This document shows positions 16,874-24,591 of a stretch of 64,000 nucleotides of DNA, piece after piece. The notes below the pieces were generated by a model. The model was not told the origin of the DNA. It worked only from the letters and a program-made list of their open reading frames with translations, and did not search any database. The number at the start of each line of letters is the position of its first letter. Position 1 is the stretch's first letter. The stretch covers positions 1 through 64,000 of the forward strand of contig WRET01000007.1 of NCBI GenBank assembly GCA_009779195.1, read 5' to 3'. The position numbers and the translations under genes are program-made. The DNA comes from Micrococcales bacterium. GTDB lineage: Bacteria > Actinomycetota > Actinomycetes > Actinomycetales > Cellulomonadaceae.

Positions 16874-17809
16874 TCAGCCCCACACGTACAGCACGTCGGA
16901 GAAGTCGCAGGCAGCCAGGCGGTCAGGGGCGATGAAGAACGCGCCGACCCCGTCGTCGCCCCACGCGGCCTCCGTGCCGTCGAGGGAGTCCGACGCGAGC
17001 TGGAACAGCAGCGTGGTGTGCTTGGTGAACTGCTCGCGCGGGTCGAGGTTCCCTGTCAGCCCCGGGTATCCGCCGATCTGGTGGTTCTTGGGGGTGCCGC
17101 AGCGGCGCACCGCAGCCGACCACGCCCACTCGGGGACCTCGTCGGTCTCCAGGGCTGAGCACACCAGGGTGGACAGCCACGCCTCGAACCGGTGGTCGGT
17201 GCTCGACATCGGCTGGCTGGCGATCTGGCCGGACAGCAGGCACTCTCCGGCCACGGGCATGAAAGGTTCGGCCGACTGGTCGGGTGTGACGGAGGCAAGC
17301 AGGGACTCGTCCTTGACGATCCGCGAGTGGTAGACGACGCGGAAACCGCCACCGGACGTCGGGTTCAGCATGTCTGCGCCGTAGAAGTGCGAGAACCGTT
17401 CGTCGGCGGCGACGAAGAACTGCAGCAGACCCGTGGTGGGCATACCCGGCAGGGCGGGCAGCTCCTCGAAGTTCAGCTGTGCCAGCAGGTGCAGGCGCTG
17501 GCCTTCGAACTCCCCTTTGCCGCGCGGGGCACGACCACCGCCTTGCAAGTACGGGCGACCGCCGATCTTTGACGACCACGGCCGCGCCCGACCAGGGGTG
17601 AGGGAGAGCTTGACGTAGTCGACCATGGACTCGTCGACGAGGGCGTCGAGCGCTGCGGCGACGGTCGACTCGTCGTCTTTCGACGGCTTCGCGCAGGAGG
17701 TGTCGTCGACGAGCAGGTCGTCGGTGAACAGCTCAGGTCGTGGGCCAGCGGCGAAGTCGGCTTCGTCCGGTTCGTTCCTGGGGCGCAAGAGGGCGTTCAG
17801 CCAGCTCAC
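16874..17809 (-). CDS. YwqG/DUF1963-like protein
   Basis: A 311-residue cytoplasmic protein. The central part (SKIGGRPYLQGG, LHLLAQLNFEELPALPGMPTTGLLQFFV, FRVVYHSRI, and near the end HQIGGYPGLTGNLD... LLFQLASD... GVGAFFIAPDRLAACDFSDVLYVW) matches the DUF1963/YwqG family, whose role is unknown. The start is a GTG at 17809 with AAGGAG 5 nt upstream; the track's longer ORF lacks support. It converges with the coaD operon and is transcribed alone. Confidence 0.85.
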   Translation of the reverse strand: MSWLNALLRPRNEPDEADFAAGPRPELFTDDLLVDDTSCAKPSKDDESTVAAALDALVDESMVDYVKLSLTPGRARPWSSKIGGRPYLQGGGRAPRGKGEFEGQRLHLLAQLNFEELPALPGMPTTGLLQFFVAADERFSHFYGADMLNPTSGGGFRVVYHSRIVKDESLLASVTPDQSAEPFMPVAGECLLSGQIASQPMSSTDHRFEAWLSTLVCSALETDEVPEWAWSAAVRRCGTPKNHQIGGYPGLTGNLDPREQFTKHTTLLFQLASDSLDGTEAAWGDDGVGAFFIAPDRLAACDFSDVLYVWG

Positions 17810-17898
17810 GGGGGCTCCTTCCGTCTCTAGCGCGCGATCGCCTGCGACCGGTTCACCAGCGACGACCGCCGCACATCTCTTGCGGCGCGGTGGGTCCC

Positions 17899-17904
17899 AC
17901 GGTA
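17899..17904 (-). promoter_or_regulatory. Possible -10 for the DUF1963 gene
   Basis: TACCGT on the minus strand lies about 90 nt before the GTG at 17809. It is the best hexamer in the 196-nt gap between this gene and the RDD gene. Confidence 0.25.
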
Positions 17905-18005
17905 GACCCCTGCGGGTCCTCGCGGAGACGAAACGGGTATCCGCTTTGGGCTGATTTTGGGTGTCGCAGCGGTGGGGCAGACACGGTCGGTGGTCCACTG
18001 GTGGA

Positions 18006-18830
18006 TCACGACCCGTCGTCGGCGACGCCGTAGGGGAGCCGGGCCAGTCCGGCAGATTCGGTGCGGGTGCGGGCCACCCGGTTCCACTCGGTGCGTCCCT
18101 CACGCTCGCGCCGTTCGGCGAGCACCGCGGTCAAGAACTCCTCGGGGTGGGTACCAGGCGGTGGCAGCGGCCGGACGTACTGCTGGACCTGCTCGGTCAG
18201 CTCGGTTCCCAGTCGGGTGCGCGAGTGGGAGTGCATCGTGGACGCCCGCCCCAGGAACTGGCGGACCGACAAGGCCAGGGGGTCAGGCAGACGCGCCACG
18301 TCGGCCCGCGCCGCCCACAGTGCCAGGCGCGGCGGCATGACGATGACGAGGTAGTCGCGTGGGCCGCCGCGCACCCGTGCGGCGTACGTCCCGGCGACCA
18401 TGTCACCCAGACGCTTGCCTTTCGGCGAGAGCATCGAGGCGAACAAGGCCAGCAAGGCGAACAGCATCCAGATCTCGACCACGGCGAGCAGGGCACGGAT
18501 CGTGGCCTGGCGCATGGTGGTGACGCCGCCGTCGTCGCGCACGATGCGCAGCCCTGCGGCGAGGCGACCCAACGAACGGCCCCGGGTCAACGTCTCGACT
18601 GTGATGGGCACGACGACCAGCATCGTCACGTAGATCACCACGGCAACCGCAGCGCCCATCTTGTAGTCGAGGTCGGTGGCGACGTCCAGCATGGCGATCA
18701 CCCACAAGGCGACGAACAGCCCGATCGCGTAGACGGTGTAGTCGATGATCCCTGACAGCATCCGGCTGAACACCGATGCGGCTTCCGACTCCAGCAGGAC
18801 GCCTTCGCCGGTGACGATGCCTGTGCTCAC
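18006..18830 (-). CDS. RDD family membrane protein
   Basis: A 274-residue protein with the RDD-domain signature: SRMLSGIIDYTVYAIGLF (Arg then Asp in the first helix), a second membrane region and the third motif TRGRSLGRLAAGLRIVRDDG near the cytosol. The C-terminal ~100 residues are hydrophilic with many Arg and Glu. RDD proteins have been linked to ion exchange or envelope functions; this one is not specific. The GTG at 18830 is preceded at 6 nt by TACCCT, so it is probably leaderless. It is divergent from spoIIM-like, a pairing frequently seen in actinobacteria. Confidence 0.88.
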   Translation of the reverse strand: MSTGIVTGEGVLLESEAASVFSRMLSGIIDYTVYAIGLFVALWVIAMLDVATDLDYKMGAAVAVVIYVTMLVVVPITVETLTRGRSLGRLAAGLRIVRDDGGVTTMRQATIRALLAVVEIWMLFALLALFASMLSPKGKRLGDMVAGTYAARVRGGPRDYLVIVMPPRLALWAARADVARLPDPLALSVRQFLGRASTMHSHSRTRLGTELTEQVQQYVRPLPPPGTHPEEFLTAVLAERREREGRTEWNRVARTRTESAGLARLPYGVADDGS

Positions 18831-18836
18831 CGGCCC

Positions 18837-18842
18837 AGGGTA
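18837..18842 (-). promoter_or_regulatory. -10 element, leaderless RDD gene
   Basis: TACCCT on the minus strand lies 6 nt before the GTG at 18830. Confidence 0.55.
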
Positions 18843-18867
18843 GCCCGGTACTGCGCCCAAACCATGG

Positions 18868-18873
18868 CAGGCT
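18868..18873 (+). promoter_or_regulatory. -10 element, leaderless SpoIIM-like gene
   Basis: CAGGCT lies 6 nt before the GTG at 18880; together with the RDD promoter it makes a compact 49-nt divergent control region. Confidence 0.5.
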
Positions 18874-18879
18874 GTCCTT

Positions 18880-19869
18880 GTGGACCTCGATGCCTACACC
18901 CGCGCGCACGAAACGGACTGGGTCCGGCTGGAGGCGCTGTCCAGGCAGTCGCGCATGACCGGTGCGCAGGTCGACGAGCTCGTCCGGCTGTACCAGGCCA
19001 CCGCGACCGACCTGTCGATGGTCCGCTCCGGGGCGCCGGACGCGCGTACTGTCATGCGCCTGTCGCAGGTCCTGACCCGGGCGCGTACCCGGCTGACCGG
19101 GGCGCACGCACCGGTGTGGTCGGAGGTCGCGCGGTTCTTCGTGGTGTCGCTCCCGTCGGCGCTGTACATGATCCGCTGGTGGATCGTCTCGGTCATGGTC
19201 TCGTTCGTCAGTGTGGGGTTCGCGGTGGGGTGGTACCTGTACGAGAACCAAGACCTGCTGGCGTCGGTGATATCTCCGGCGGAACAGGAAAGCTACGTCA
19301 ACGACGCGTTCGCCCAGTACTACGACCCGGGTGCAGGGTTCGCCGCCCAGGTGTGGACCAACAACGCGTGGGTCGCCGCCCAGTGCGTCGCGTTCGGCAT
19401 CACCGGCGTCTTGGTGGTGTACGTGCTGTTCTCCAACGCGCTGGGTGTCGGGGTGATCGGTGCGGTCATGGCCACCCACGGCGAGCTCGGGTTGTTCTTC
19501 GAGCTGATCTTGCCCCACGGGATGCTCGAGCTGACTGCGGTGTTCGTCGCTGCTGCGGCTGGTCTGCGCATCTTCTGGGCCTGGCTGGCTCCTGGCCCAC
19601 GACCGCGCAGCCAGGCGCTGGCTGCGACAGGGCGGTCCCTGTTCACCGTGGTGCTCGGTCTGGTCGTCGTCTTGGGTGTGTCGGGGCTTATCGAGGGTTT
19701 CGTCACCGGTTCGGCCCTGCCGTCGTGGGCGAAGCTCACCATCGGTGCTGCGGCCCTGGCAGGGTTCTGGACGTACGTGCTCACGCTGGGGCGGGCCGGT
19801 TTCCGTGCAGGGAGCACCGGTGACCTGGAGCCCGACCGGGCTGGGTACGCGGTGGCGACCGCTGCCTGA
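18880..19869 (+). CDS. SpoIIM/DUF95-family membrane protein
   Basis: A 329-residue protein with a hydrophilic N-terminal helical region (DLDAYTRAHETDWVRLEALSRQSR) followed by about six membrane segments, the stage-II-sporulation-M-like (DUF95) architecture including NNAWVAAQCVAFGITGVLVVYVLFSNALGVG and LPHGMLELTAVFVAAAAGLRI. In non-sporulating actinobacteria these proteins have no established role and typically neighbour an RDD protein, as here. GTG start, leaderless-type promoter. Confidence 0.88.
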   Translation: MDLDAYTRAHETDWVRLEALSRQSRMTGAQVDELVRLYQATATDLSMVRSGAPDARTVMRLSQVLTRARTRLTGAHAPVWSEVARFFVVSLPSALYMIRWWIVSVMVSFVSVGFAVGWYLYENQDLLASVISPAEQESYVNDAFAQYYDPGAGFAAQVWTNNAWVAAQCVAFGITGVLVVYVLFSNALGVGVIGAVMATHGELGLFFELILPHGMLELTAVFVAAAAGLRIFWAWLAPGPRPRSQALAATGRSLFTVVLGLVVVLGVSGLIEGFVTGSALPSWAKLTIGAAALAGFWTYVLTLGRAGFRAGSTGDLEPDRAGYAVATAA

Positions 19870-20101
19870 GGTGGGCGATTTTCCTCCGTCGTGGGTAGTG
19901 CGGCACCCCGCCTGGATCCGGTAGCCTTCGCCGTGCGAGACCTGCCCGTCCACCGGGGGGCGAGTTTGTTCCGCGCAGGTGGTGATCGTTCGATACAGGC
20001 TGGTACGACCTCAGGGGGAAGAGCACCTCTCAGGTGGCGGCCTACGGTGTCGGTTCAGGCGCGTACCCGACGTATGCGCGCAGGGACGAGAGGAACGTCC
20101 G

Positions 20102-21541
20102 ATGAAGAGACGCACACTGGTGCTGATCGTGGCCGGTGGCGCGGGGCTGGTCCTGGCGATGGTGCTCGTTGCCGTCTCTGCTGCTTACGGCGCGCACTAC
20201 CGCGACCGCGGGCTGCCGGGTATCACGGTCGCAGGGGAGCCTATCACCGGTAAGACCCGCGCGGAGGTCGCCGAGTCTTTGCGTGCGCGTGCCGCCGCGA
20301 CGAGCGTCACCTGGTCCACCGGTCCCGGGTCGCCGTCTGCCAGTGCCACGCTCGCCGACCTCGGTGTGAGCGTCGACGTCGACGCCACGGTGCGCGAGGC
20401 GTTCTCGCGGAACTCGTCGTTGGGCGGCCAGCTCAGCGCGCTGTTCGTGCCTGACCGTATCGACGCGGTCGTCACCAGCGACGGCAAGACCTTGGAAGCC
20501 ACAGCACGCCAGATCGCTGTCGACTCTGGTGTGGCCGGTTCTGACGCGGTCGTCGTCCTCAGCGACGACGGGACCACTTTCGAGGTCACCCCGGCGGTCG
20601 TGGGCAAGGCGGTCAACCCCGCGACGTTCCAGCAGGAGGTCAAGGCCGCCGCGGCCGGTCTGAAAAAACGTTCCATCACGGTCGAGTTCGTCGACGCTGC
20701 CCCGATGGTCTCCGACGAGGACGCCGCCAAGGCCGCGCAGGCGGCGAACGCGCTCGTCACCTTGCCTGTCGTGGTCTCTGACGGCAACAAGGACCACACT
20801 GCTGAGCCGACGGTCCAGGCCGCCTGGATCGGTGTCCCGGTCACCAAGGCTGGTCTGGGCACCCCGACGCTCGACGTGGACCAGGTCACCGCATGGGTGC
20901 AGGACCTGGCTGACGGGGCCCGCAGAGACCCGGTCAACGGCAAACGCTACGTCGACCCCAAAGGCGAGGTCCTGTCGGTCACGCAGCAGCCCAGAGACGG
21001 CCAAGAGGTGACCAACGTCGAGACTGTCACCGAGGCCATCATCGCGCAGGTGGGGGCAGGCAAGAGCTATACCGGTGCGTTCGAGTACACCAAGGTCCCA
21101 GCGGCCTGGGAGTCCAAAGAGGTCAGCTCTGCCGCCGAGGTGCTGGTGTACTTCCCGACCGGGAAAGAGAAGTGGATCGACGTCAACCTGGCCAACCACA
21201 CGGTGACGCTCTACGAGGGCACGACCGTCGTCAAGGGCCCGATCTCCATGGTCGACGGTGCCGCGGTGACTCCTACGGTCACCGGCACGTACAAGATCTA
21301 CGCCAAGTACGAGACCAAGACGATGCGCGGTTTCGAGGCCGACGGAGTGACCCCGTACGTGACCGAGAACGTGCCGTGGTCGATGTTCTTCCACGGTGGG
21401 TACGCCCTGCACGGCGCGTACTGGCGCTCGACGTTCGGGTACTCGGCGTCCCACGGGTGTGTCAACCTGCCGGTGTCGACCGCCAAGGAGATCTACCAGT
21501 GGGCGCCGATCGGGACGGTCGTGGTCGTCCACCGGGGCTGA
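20102..21541 (+). CDS. L,D-transpeptidase (YkuD) with N-terminal peptidoglycan-binding-like repeats
   Basis: A 479-residue cell-wall enzyme. After a short cytoplasmic start MKRRT a single hydrophobic segment (VLIVAGGAGLVLAMVLVAVSAAYG) anchors it in the membrane. Residues about 40-320 contain two similar beta-rich regions (GKTRAEVAESLRA... / VVVSDGNKDH...), resembling the PG-binding-4 type domains that precede YkuD in actinobacteria. The catalytic YkuD domain ends with HGAYWRSTFGYSASHGCVNLP, holding the nucleophilic Cys and its His. It would form 3-3 peptidoglycan crosslinks. The ATG at 20102 is chosen; the ORF-track start upstream has no support. Confidence 0.92.
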   Translation: MKRRTLVLIVAGGAGLVLAMVLVAVSAAYGAHYRDRGLPGITVAGEPITGKTRAEVAESLRARAAATSVTWSTGPGSPSASATLADLGVSVDVDATVREAFSRNSSLGGQLSALFVPDRIDAVVTSDGKTLEATARQIAVDSGVAGSDAVVVLSDDGTTFEVTPAVVGKAVNPATFQQEVKAAAAGLKKRSITVEFVDAAPMVSDEDAAKAAQAANALVTLPVVVSDGNKDHTAEPTVQAAWIGVPVTKAGLGTPTLDVDQVTAWVQDLADGARRDPVNGKRYVDPKGEVLSVTQQPRDGQEVTNVETVTEAIIAQVGAGKSYTGAFEYTKVPAAWESKEVSSAAEVLVYFPTGKEKWIDVNLANHTVTLYEGTTVVKGPISMVDGAAVTPTVTGTYKIYAKYETKTMRGFEADGVTPYVTENVPWSMFFHGGYALHGAYWRSTFGYSASHGCVNLPVSTAKEIYQWAPIGTVVVVHRG

Positions 21542-21582
21542 ACCACGCCAGCCGACCACCGCAGCTGATCACGGCCAGCAGG

Positions 21583-22431
21583 TCATGCCAGGGGTGCGCG
21601 CAACCACTCCAGCCAGGCGTCGACACCCTCGCCGGTACGGGCCGACAGCTCGATGACCTGCGCCTGCGGGTTGACAGCTGTGAGGTTGGACCGGAACAGG
21701 TCCATGTCGAAGTCCAGGTACGGCGCCAGGTCCATCTTGTTGACCACGACGGCACCGACCGAACGGAACATCACCGGGTACTTCAGCGGTTTGTCCTCGC
21801 CTTCGGTGATCGCGTAGACCATGGCCTTGCGGTGCTCGCCGACGTCGAACTCCGCCGGGCACACCAGGTTCCCGACGTTCTCGACCACGAGCAGGTCCGC
21901 AGCGTCCAGGTCCAGGCCGCGCAGGGCCTTGGCGACCATGGGAGCGTCGAGGTGGCACTCGCCGCCGAACCCGTCGCCAGTGTTGAGCAAGGAGATCTGC
22001 GCCCCCATGCCGCCCAGGCGTTCGGCGTCGAGGGGGGTCTCGATATCGCCTTCGATGACGGCGACCCGGACCGAGCCTTCGAACGCGGCCAGGGTCCGGG
22101 CGAGCAGGGTGGTCTTGCCGGAGCCTGGTGAGCTCATGAGGTTGACCGCGTGGACCCCGGCGGCGTCCAGGGCGGCACGGTTGGCCGCGGCGAGCTCGTC
22201 GTTCTCGGCGTAGATGTCCTGGAGGATCTCGATACGCTCCCGGCCGGTCTGATAACCGGTGTGGTCGCCGATGAGCTCGGCGAGCGCCTGCGGGTCGTCC
22301 TCGGTGGGGGCGGCGGCGTGGCGCCCACGGGGGCGGGGCTGGTCACCAGACGGGTGTTCGTGGTGGTGGCCCTCGTCGTCGTGGTCGTGGGAGTGGACAG
22401 TGCCGTCGTCATGACGGTGAAAGCGCCCCAT
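21583..22431 (-). CDS. hypB: Hydrogenase nickel-insertion GTPase HypB
   Basis: A 282-residue G-protein that with HypA delivers Ni to the hydrogenase large subunit. Residues 1-40 are His-rich (HRHDDGTVHSHDHDDEGHHHEH), a nickel storage/binding region; the N-terminal CxxCGC site of E. coli HypB is missing. The GTPase core shows MSSPGSGKTTLL (P-loop), EGDIETPLDAERL, ENVGNLVCPAEFDVGEH (Ni/Zn site in the G domain) and VVNKMDL. It overlaps hypA by 23 nt on the minus strand and diverges from the structural genes across a 361-bp control region. Confidence 0.96.
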   Translation of the reverse strand: MGRFHRHDDGTVHSHDHDDEGHHHEHPSGDQPRPRGRHAAAPTEDDPQALAELIGDHTGYQTGRERIEILQDIYAENDELAAANRAALDAAGVHAVNLMSSPGSGKTTLLARTLAAFEGSVRVAVIEGDIETPLDAERLGGMGAQISLLNTGDGFGGECHLDAPMVAKALRGLDLDAADLLVVENVGNLVCPAEFDVGEHRKAMVYAITEGEDKPLKYPVMFRSVGAVVVNKMDLAPYLDFDMDLFRSNLTAVNPQAQVIELSARTGEGVDAWLEWLRAPLA

Positions 22432-22807
22432 CGAGCGTTCCTTCCTGTTCGGGTGTGCAGTCGTCGTCGGGTCCGTCGACGTCCACAGCGGTGAGCACGA
22501 ACTCCTCGCCGGCGGACACGTGCGTGCGCGACGACCCGCACGCTGGGCAGTCGAACCCCAGCTGGCGTCCCAGACGGGTGTTGTGCTGGCAGTCGTCGCA
22601 GGTCACGACGGCCTGGACGTGGTGCAGCTCCAGACGCGCGCCGTCGAGGGCGGTGCCTCGCACGACGAACGTCCACGCGTGCGCCATGGCCTCAGGCACC
22701 ACCTGGCGCAGCTCGCCGACGGTGACGTAGACGGTCTGGACATGACGTCCAGCGGTGGCGCGCGTGACCGCAGCCGCCACTTGGCGGCACAACGAGACCT
22801 CGTGCAC
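22409..22807 (-). CDS. hypA: Hydrogenase nickel metallochaperone HypA
   Basis: A 132-residue protein. HypA proteins begin M-H-E, with His2 as a nickel ligand, so the GTG at 22807 (giving MHEVSL) is preferred to the GTG one codon upstream used in the track. The zinc site CDDC...CPAC lies at about residues 72-93. The C-terminal ~25 residues (VDVDGPDDDCTPEQEG) form an acidic extension longer than usual. Translated together with hypB, which starts within its 3' end. A second hypA lies at 28135-28500. Confidence 0.94.
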   Translation of the reverse strand: MHEVSLCRQVAAAVTRATAGRHVQTVYVTVGELRQVVPEAMAHAWTFVVRGTALDGARLELHHVQAVVTCDDCQHNTRLGRQLGFDCPACGSSRTHVSAGEEFVLTAVDVDGPDDDCTPEQEGTLDGALSPS

Positions 22808-22886
22808 CACGCAGTCCTTTCCGTCCTTGGTCGTCTTGCGCCCGCCAGTGTTCCATGAGCGGTGCGCAGGTACGGTACCAAGCGTG

Positions 22887-22902
22887 TTGCGTCGTGTCGC
22901 AA
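22887..22902 (+). promoter_or_regulatory. Putative nickel-type operator (copy A)
   Basis: TTGCGTCGTGTCGCAA is an inverted repeat with 5-bp outer arms (TTGCG/CGCAA). It immediately precedes TAGAGT, a -10 pointing to the hydrogenase genes. A 14/16 match occurs in the same position relative to the cbiM promoter at 54551-54566. The TTGC/GCAA half-sites resemble the box of the nickel regulator Nur. Confidence 0.55.
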
Positions 22903-22908
22903 TAGAGT
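22903..22908 (+). promoter_or_regulatory. -10 hexamer abutting operator A
   Basis: TAGAGT directly follows the palindrome. Transcription would start near 22915, leaving about 250 nt of leader before the small-subunit gene. Confidence 0.4.
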
Positions 22909-23043
22909 GCGGCGGGGTGAAAATTTCGAAATATTTGACTGTTCTTTTCCAAATCTTGGGCCTTGTCGGGGCCTGAGCGCTGGAGCCCTTGACCCAAGCG
23001 TGGCGTGTGACCGTCTTGTGACGAAAGTCCTGTGTCAGGTTGT

Positions 23044-23072
23044 CGGACAGGCGGCTCCATCCTCGATATAGT
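23044..23072 (+). promoter_or_regulatory. Promoter of hydrogenase structural genes
   Basis: CGGACA and TATAGT are separated by 17 nt, a good sigma-70-type pair about 95 nt before the small-subunit ATG. Confidence 0.5.
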
Positions 23073-23168
23073 CCTGTTCGGTCTGGGTCGTCAGTGCGGC
23101 GTCAACTGCCTCACCTCGGTTCGGGTCAGGCATCCCCGCGAGAGAGAGCCAAGGGAGGATCTCTTCGA

Positions 23169-24587
23169 ATGTCGTACGAGGTGAGTGGTTGGCAAGAGCC
23201 AACTCTGGGCGAGAACCTCGCCCGAGCCGGCGTCAAGCGCCGGGACTTCCTGAAGTTCTGTGGCGGACTGGCAGGCGTGCTCGCCGCTGGTTCCCAGCTC
23301 AACGGGGGAGCAGCCCACGCCGCTCCGACGGCTGAGCAGATCGCTGCGGTCCTGGAGGGGCAGACCAAGCCCATCTTGGTGTGGCTGCAGCTGCAGGAGT
23401 GCACAGGCTGCATCGAGTCGACGCTGCGCTCAGGCGGGACCACGGTGGAGGACATCGTCCTCGACCTGCTGTCGGTGAACTACGTCGAGGCGATCATGGC
23501 GCCCTCGGGCGACGCCGCGAACCAGGCGCTGGACGAGGCGAACAAAGAGCCCCACATCCTCGTGGTCAACGGCTCGGTCCCCAAGGACCTGGACGGTGCC
23601 TACTGCACCATCGGCGGGGAGTCGGCCAAGAGGGTGCTCGAAAAGTCGGCGAAGAACGCCGTGGCGGTCCTGGCTGTCGGTGCCTGTGCGGTGTGGGGTG
23701 GCGTCCAGGCGTCGCGCGCGCCAGGTGCGGGCCCGAACGGCCCCACCAACGCTGTGGGTGTCGACCAGATCATCAAGAACAAGCCGGTCATCAACATCGG
23801 TGGCTGCCCGCCGATCGGCGAGGTCATCACTGCCACCTGCGCCTACCTGCTCACCCACGCCAAAGCTGACGGTTCGCTGAAGCTGCCCGAGCTGGACGCC
23901 GAGGGCCGGCCCCGGTTCGCCTACGACCAGCGTATCCACGACTCGTGCCCGCGCCGGGCGCACTACGACGCTGGCCAGTTCGTCAAGACTTTCGACGACG
24001 CCGCCGCACGCAACGGCTGGTGCCTGTACGAGGTCGGCTGCAAAGGCCCGAGCACGTTCAGCGCCTGCCCGGTCATCCAGTGGAACATGCACACCAGCTG
24101 GCCGATCGGCGCTGGCCACCCGTGTATCGGCTGTACGGAGAAGAACTTCTTCGACGAGTTCACCCCGTTCTACTCCACGCTGCCCGACGTCCACGGCTTC
24201 GGTATCGAGGCGTCGGCGGAGAGGGTCGGCTGGACGGTCGCCGGGATCGCCGTCGCTGGTGTCGCCGCGCACGCCACGCTCACCGCGGTACGTCACGCAG
24301 CGTCGCGCAAGGCTGCGGCCGAGGCCCCGCTGGACGCGTTCGGCGACTCCAAGGTGTGGTTGCCTGACCCGACGGTCAAGGACGCCGCAGCTGGTGAACC
24401 CGAGCCAGCCGCCGAACCTGAGCCAGCTGCCGGACCCGGGCCAGTCGAGCCCGAGGCTGGACCTCCCGCGGCTGAAGAGCCCGAGCCGGTGGAAGCACCG
24501 TCACCGCCACCATGGCTAGCCTCCGAACCGGCTGACGGCGAGCCGGAAGACACCGAGACAACCGATCCTTCCGGAAAGGCGGAGTAG
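23169..24587 (+). CDS. [NiFe]-hydrogenase small subunit, group 1 membrane-bound
   Basis: The 472-residue Fe-S subunit passes electrons from the active site to the cytochrome b. A Tat signal (KRRDFLKFCGG, Arg24-Arg25) shows export as a folded dimer. Cluster ligands: ECTGC and later GACAVW and GGCPP (proximal), DSCPRR with CLYEVGCKGP (distal/medial), CPVIQW and GHPCIGC. A C-terminal membrane helix (VGWTVAGIAVAGVAAHATL, from residue 352) anchors it. Beyond the helix lies an unusual ~90-residue tail rich in Pro, Glu and Ala (EPEPAAEPEPAAGPGP) that would be cytoplasmic. ATG at 23169 has GGGAGGA upstream. Four nt separate it from the large-subunit gene. Confidence 0.95.
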   Translation: MSYEVSGWQEPTLGENLARAGVKRRDFLKFCGGLAGVLAAGSQLNGGAAHAAPTAEQIAAVLEGQTKPILVWLQLQECTGCIESTLRSGGTTVEDIVLDLLSVNYVEAIMAPSGDAANQALDEANKEPHILVVNGSVPKDLDGAYCTIGGESAKRVLEKSAKNAVAVLAVGACAVWGGVQASRAPGAGPNGPTNAVGVDQIIKNKPVINIGGCPPIGEVITATCAYLLTHAKADGSLKLPELDAEGRPRFAYDQRIHDSCPRRAHYDAGQFVKTFDDAAARNGWCLYEVGCKGPSTFSACPVIQWNMHTSWPIGAGHPCIGCTEKNFFDEFTPFYSTLPDVHGFGIEASAERVGWTVAGIAVAGVAAHATLTAVRHAASRKAAAEAPLDAFGDSKVWLPDPTVKDAAAGEPEPAAEPEPAAGPGPVEPEAGPPAAEEPEPVEAPSPPPWLASEPADGEPEDTETTDPSGKAE

Positions 24588-24591
24588 TTAG

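Larger units (their letters stand above)
22808..23168 (+). promoter_or_regulatory. Divergent control region between hypBA and hydrogenase structural genes
   Basis: A 361-bp gene-free region. It holds a 16-bp palindrome (22887-22902) abutting a -10 hexamer, an unusually AT-rich patch with the palindrome ATTTCGAAAT (22923-22932), a second good promoter ending in TATAGT at 23072, and a Shine-Dalgarno (GGGAGGA) shortly before the hydrogenase ATG. On the minus strand TACCGT about 60 nt before hypA is a possible -10. The short ORFs called here are not credible genes. Confidence 0.7.

Noticed and set aside
22921-22960. AT-rich patch as a phage attachment site
   Set aside because: No integrase, tRNA or matching second copy was found; an UP-element or regulator site is simpler.
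22862-23071. Small ORF (69 aa) in the hyp/hydrogenase divergent region
   Set aside because: It spans the palindrome and promoters, has no ribosome site and no domain; more likely regulatory DNA.
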